From assembly GCA_050299335.1 (NCBI GenBank), contig JBNKVT010000057.1, positions 1-7,784 on the forward strand: a stretch of 7,784 nucleotides of DNA. The letters run 5' to 3'. Both the position numbers and the translations under genes were made by a program. Of this stretch, positions 6,580 to 7,784 are shown in pieces. Numbering within the stretch: position 1 is the stretch's first letter; each line of letters begins with the position of its first letter. The stretch comes from JBNKVT01 sp050299335 (GTDB lineage Bacteria; Pseudomonadota; Alphaproteobacteria; Rhodobacterales; Rhodobacteraceae). Below the pieces are notes generated by a model. The model was not told where the DNA came from, did no database searches, and saw nothing but the letters and a program-made list of their open reading frames with translations.

Positions 6580-7050
6580 ATGAGCAAAAGCCTCGCCCGG
6601 GTCCGGGCCGATGCCGAGCGACTCGGCCTCGACATCGCCCCCATCCGCCTCGACGAAGGGACGCTGACCGCCGCCGACGCGGCGCGGGCCTGCGGCTGCG
6701 AGATCGACCAGATCATCAAATCGATCCTCTTCCGCGTCGCGGGCTCCGACGAACACATCCTGTTCCTCACCGCCGGCGGCAACCGCGTTGACTTGAAGAA
6801 AGCCTCCGAAGTCGCCGGAACCAAACTGGAAAAGGCCGATGCCGCCTCAATCCGTGCCACGACCGGCTTCGCCATCGGCGGCGTCTCCCCAATCGGCCAT
6901 CTCATCCCGATCCGCACCTTCATGGACCCTAAAATCCTCTCATTCGAGACCATCTGGGCCGCCGCCGGCACTCCCCATCACGTCTTCGAGATCGCCCCCA
7001 CCAAACTCCGCGACGCCCTCGCCCCCACCATCGCCGACTTCACCACCTGA
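6580..7050 (+). CDS. YbaK/ProX-type aminoacyl-tRNA deacylase
   Basis: Proteins of this family hydrolyse mischarged tRNAs in trans, for example Cys-tRNA-Pro (YbaK) or Ala-tRNA-Pro (ProXp-ala). They resemble the editing domain inserted in prolyl-tRNA synthetase. The 156-residue product is one such domain. The conserved lysine is K47 in QIIKSILF, the GxxxPxG-type loop is GGVSPIGH at 100-107, and GTPHHVFEI at 130-138 is the C-terminal motif that closes the pocket. There is no signal peptide or membrane segment, so it should be cytoplasmic. It starts 12 bp after gltA with GGGCGGAG (6568-6575) upstream, consistent with translation from the gltA transcript. The exact substrate cannot be read from the sequence, and the gene may be annotated simply as YbaK/EbsC family. 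A repeat palindrome (7079-7105) lies shortly after its stop. Confidence 0.9.
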   Translation: MSKSLARVRADAERLGLDIAPIRLDEGTLTAADAARACGCEIDQIIKSILFRVAGSDEHILFLTAGGNRVDLKKASEVAGTKLEKADAASIRATTGFAIGGVSPIGHLIPIRTFMDPKILSFETIWAAAGTPHHVFEIAPTKLRDALAPTIADFTT

Positions 7051-7078
7051 CCCTGCCCCTCCACTCCGCATGGACCAA

Positions 7079-7105
7079 ACTCCCCTCTCCCTGTCAGGGC
7101 AGGGC
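7079..7105. repeat. Dispersed intergenic repeat, copy 2
   Basis: The first 21 bases (7079-7099) match 1605-1625 of copy 1 with one difference. The reverse complement of 7082-7105 matches 7507-7530 of copy 3 at 22 of 24 positions. The core CCCTGTCAGGG is a perfect palindrome around T7094. It begins 28 bp beyond the stop of the YbaK-type gene, a position like that of copy 1 relative to comEC. It lacks the long G-run tail of the other two copies. Confidence 0.7.
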
Positions 7106-7249
7106 AATTGCATTTGGGTCCGCCTGCCACGGGAAACCCGCCTGAAGTTCGGTTTCCTCCATTCGAGCCAACCCCAAATCCCGCCCCAAATCCATAGCCC
7201 CGCCGTCCCCATCCCTCCCCGCTCACCAGGGCTCCGCCCGCTCGCGGCT

Positions 7250-7272
7250 GAAACGCTCCACCGGAGCGTTTC
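7250..7272. repeat. Perfect 10-bp hairpin palindrome
   Basis: GAAACGCTCC at 7250-7259 pairs perfectly with GGAGCGTTTC at 7263-7272 around the three-base loop ACC. No T-tract follows on the plus strand (it continues CGGGACG), and on the minus strand the continuation is CAGCCGCG, so it is not a standard intrinsic terminator in either direction. From memory, closely similar palindromes are frequent between genes in Rhodobacteraceae, which would make it a dispersed element; that is not verified here. Confidence 0.65.
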
Positions 7273-7506
7273 CGGGACGCCGTTCACCCCGAGGGGCGGG
7301 CGCGTTGCTGACACACGCTGAGAGCGGCCCGCTCGGAAGTGACTGCGCCATAAAGTGGTCCGCAGAGGGGTCCGGACAGCGCCCACCCTGGGTCGGGCCT
7401 GGCCCTCATTTCGAAGTCCCGGCAGGGCAGGGCAGGTTTCGGGAAGGTGCAGGATCAGGGCGGGCAACATGTACGCGAAAGAGACGCTATACTTTCATAT
7501 GCGATA

Positions 7507-7543
7507 GCCCTGCCCTGTCAGGGGGAGGGGCCGGGGGAGGGGG
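7507..7543. repeat. Dispersed intergenic repeat, copy 3: palindrome plus G-run tail
   Basis: GCCCTGCCCTG, then T, then CAGGG and the G-rich tail. Positions 7513-7543 match 1615-1645 of copy 1 at 28 of 31 positions. Positions 7507-7530 match the reverse complement of copy 2 at 22 of 24. The tail has runs of 5, 4, 5 and 5 G separated by 1, 2 and 1 bases. The copy lies about 130 bp before the probable IS left end and is therefore unlikely to be part of the IS. Confidence 0.75.
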
Positions 7544-7677
7544 TTGGAGGCTCCTTCAGTCTCCCGGAACACCAACAGCTGCGGCCCCTGGCCCAACGGG
7601 AACCGAGCCCCGCAGAGGCGAATGTGACGGGCGGGAGCTCTGCCTCTAGGTCACATACTCATAAAAGGGATTCCCAA

Positions 7678-7784
7678 GGGGGCTGGGCTGTGATTCACTT
7701 CTGCAAAAGAGCAGGGGGCAGTTATGGCGCGTTTCGATCTGACAGATTTCGAGTGGTCGGTGATCCAGCCGCTATTGCCGACGA
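7678..7784 (+). mobile_element. Left end of an IS5-family insertion sequence (continues beyond the window)
   Basis: The transposase gene begins at 7724, so the left terminal inverted repeat should lie shortly upstream. A run GGGGGCTGGGCTGTGATTC starting near 7678 looks like the GC-rich end seen in IS427-group elements of the IS5 family. The exact end and the target duplication cannot be fixed because the right end is outside the window, so the start coordinate may be off by about 10 bases. Confidence 0.5.
7724..7784 (+). CDS. IS5-family transposase, N-terminal fragment (3' partial)
   Basis: Twenty codons are visible and read MARFDLTDFEW followed by SVIQPLLPT. This is the typical beginning of the DUF4096-type N-terminal domain of IS5/IS427-group transposases, which continue into a DDE catalytic domain. 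AGGGGG at 7713-7718 lies five bases before the ATG. IS427-group elements often encode the transposase in two overlapping frames joined by a frameshift; whether that holds here, and whether the element is intact, cannot be seen. The frame is open to the window edge. The family call rests on this short N-terminus alone, but the motif is distinctive. Confidence 0.85.
   Translation, partial: MARFDLTDFEWSVIQPLLPT

Larger units (their letters stand above)
7051..7723. other. Gene-poor intergenic stretch with repeats, next to an insertion sequence
   Basis: No convincing gene is seen in these 673 bases. Open frames exist on both strands, but they have biased compositions rich in Arg, Gly, Pro and Ser, no ribosome sites and no recognisable family, and they run straight through palindromic repeats. 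The content is repeat copy 2 (7079-7105), a perfect hairpin palindrome (7250-7272), a small GGCAG-type repeat block (7421-7436), repeat copy 3 (7507-7543), a short inverted repeat (7622-7628 with 7650-7656) and then the IS left end. Confidence 0.6.

Noticed and set aside
6940..7470. 176-codon minus-strand frame across the YbaK-type gene end and the following spacer
   Set aside because: It runs through repeat copy 2 and the hairpin palindrome, overlaps the real gene antisense, has no ribosome site that I can see, and is rich in Arg and Gly without a recognisable family.
7488..7493. TATACT as a -10 promoter box
   Set aside because: No -35-like hexamer is found 16-18 bp upstream and no gene starts within a suitable distance downstream.
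7305..7649. 114-codon plus-strand frame before the insertion sequence
   Set aside because: It passes through repeat copy 3 and its G-run tail, has a low-complexity Gly/Arg/Pro composition and no clear ribosome site.
1..7784. A novel multi-gene defence, CRISPR or mobile genetic system
   Set aside because: All long genes belong to well-known housekeeping families. There is no array of regularly spaced repeats, and only the edge of one ordinary insertion sequence is present.

Overview
The window looks like a GC-rich alphaproteobacterial chromosome, most likely from the Rhodobacterales (Rhodobacteraceae). Four things point that way: strongly G/C-ending codons, the gene order moeA-lexA-comEC-gltX-gltA that I recall from that order, a lexA operator made of GAAC-N7-GAAC half-sites (the alphaproteobacterial SOS box rather than the E. 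coli CTGT-N8-ACAG form), and an IS5-type transposase at the right edge. The taxonomic call rests on sequence character and recalled synteny, not on a search.

Left part (1-1406): the 3' end of moeA (molybdenum cofactor synthesis) is followed by a 148-bp gap and then lexA. The gap carries a promoter whose -10 lies inside a triple SOS half-site array, so lexA is very probably autoregulated. A strong intrinsic terminator closes lexA.

Middle (1407-3800): the short spacer between lexA and the convergent comEC gene holds two unexplained structures, a concentric pair of inverted repeats (1431-1531) and a palindrome with a G-rich tail (1605-1646). comEC (DNA-uptake channel) lies on the minus strand. 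It is divergent from gltX across a 74-bp gap that must hold both promoters.

Right part (3801-7050): gltX (glutamyl-tRNA synthetase), gltA (citrate synthase) and a YbaK/ProX-type aminoacyl-tRNA deacylase gene run in the same direction with gaps of 46 and 12 bp, probably as one operon or with an extra promoter before gltA. The group links glutamate-tRNA charging, entry into the TCA cycle and tRNA proofreading, although the proximity may be only positional. The 3' portion of gltX has visibly lower GC at third codon positions than its 5' portion.

Far right (7051-7784): about 670 bp without a convincing gene, containing two more copies of the repeat family seen near comEC, a perfect hairpin palindrome, and then the first 20 codons of an IS5-family transposase. 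This is the only part with an accessory flavour. I found no CRISPR array, tRNA, rRNA, toxin-antitoxin pair, defence cassette or evidence of a new multi-gene system. The most interesting unexplained material is the intergenic repeat and palindrome set.
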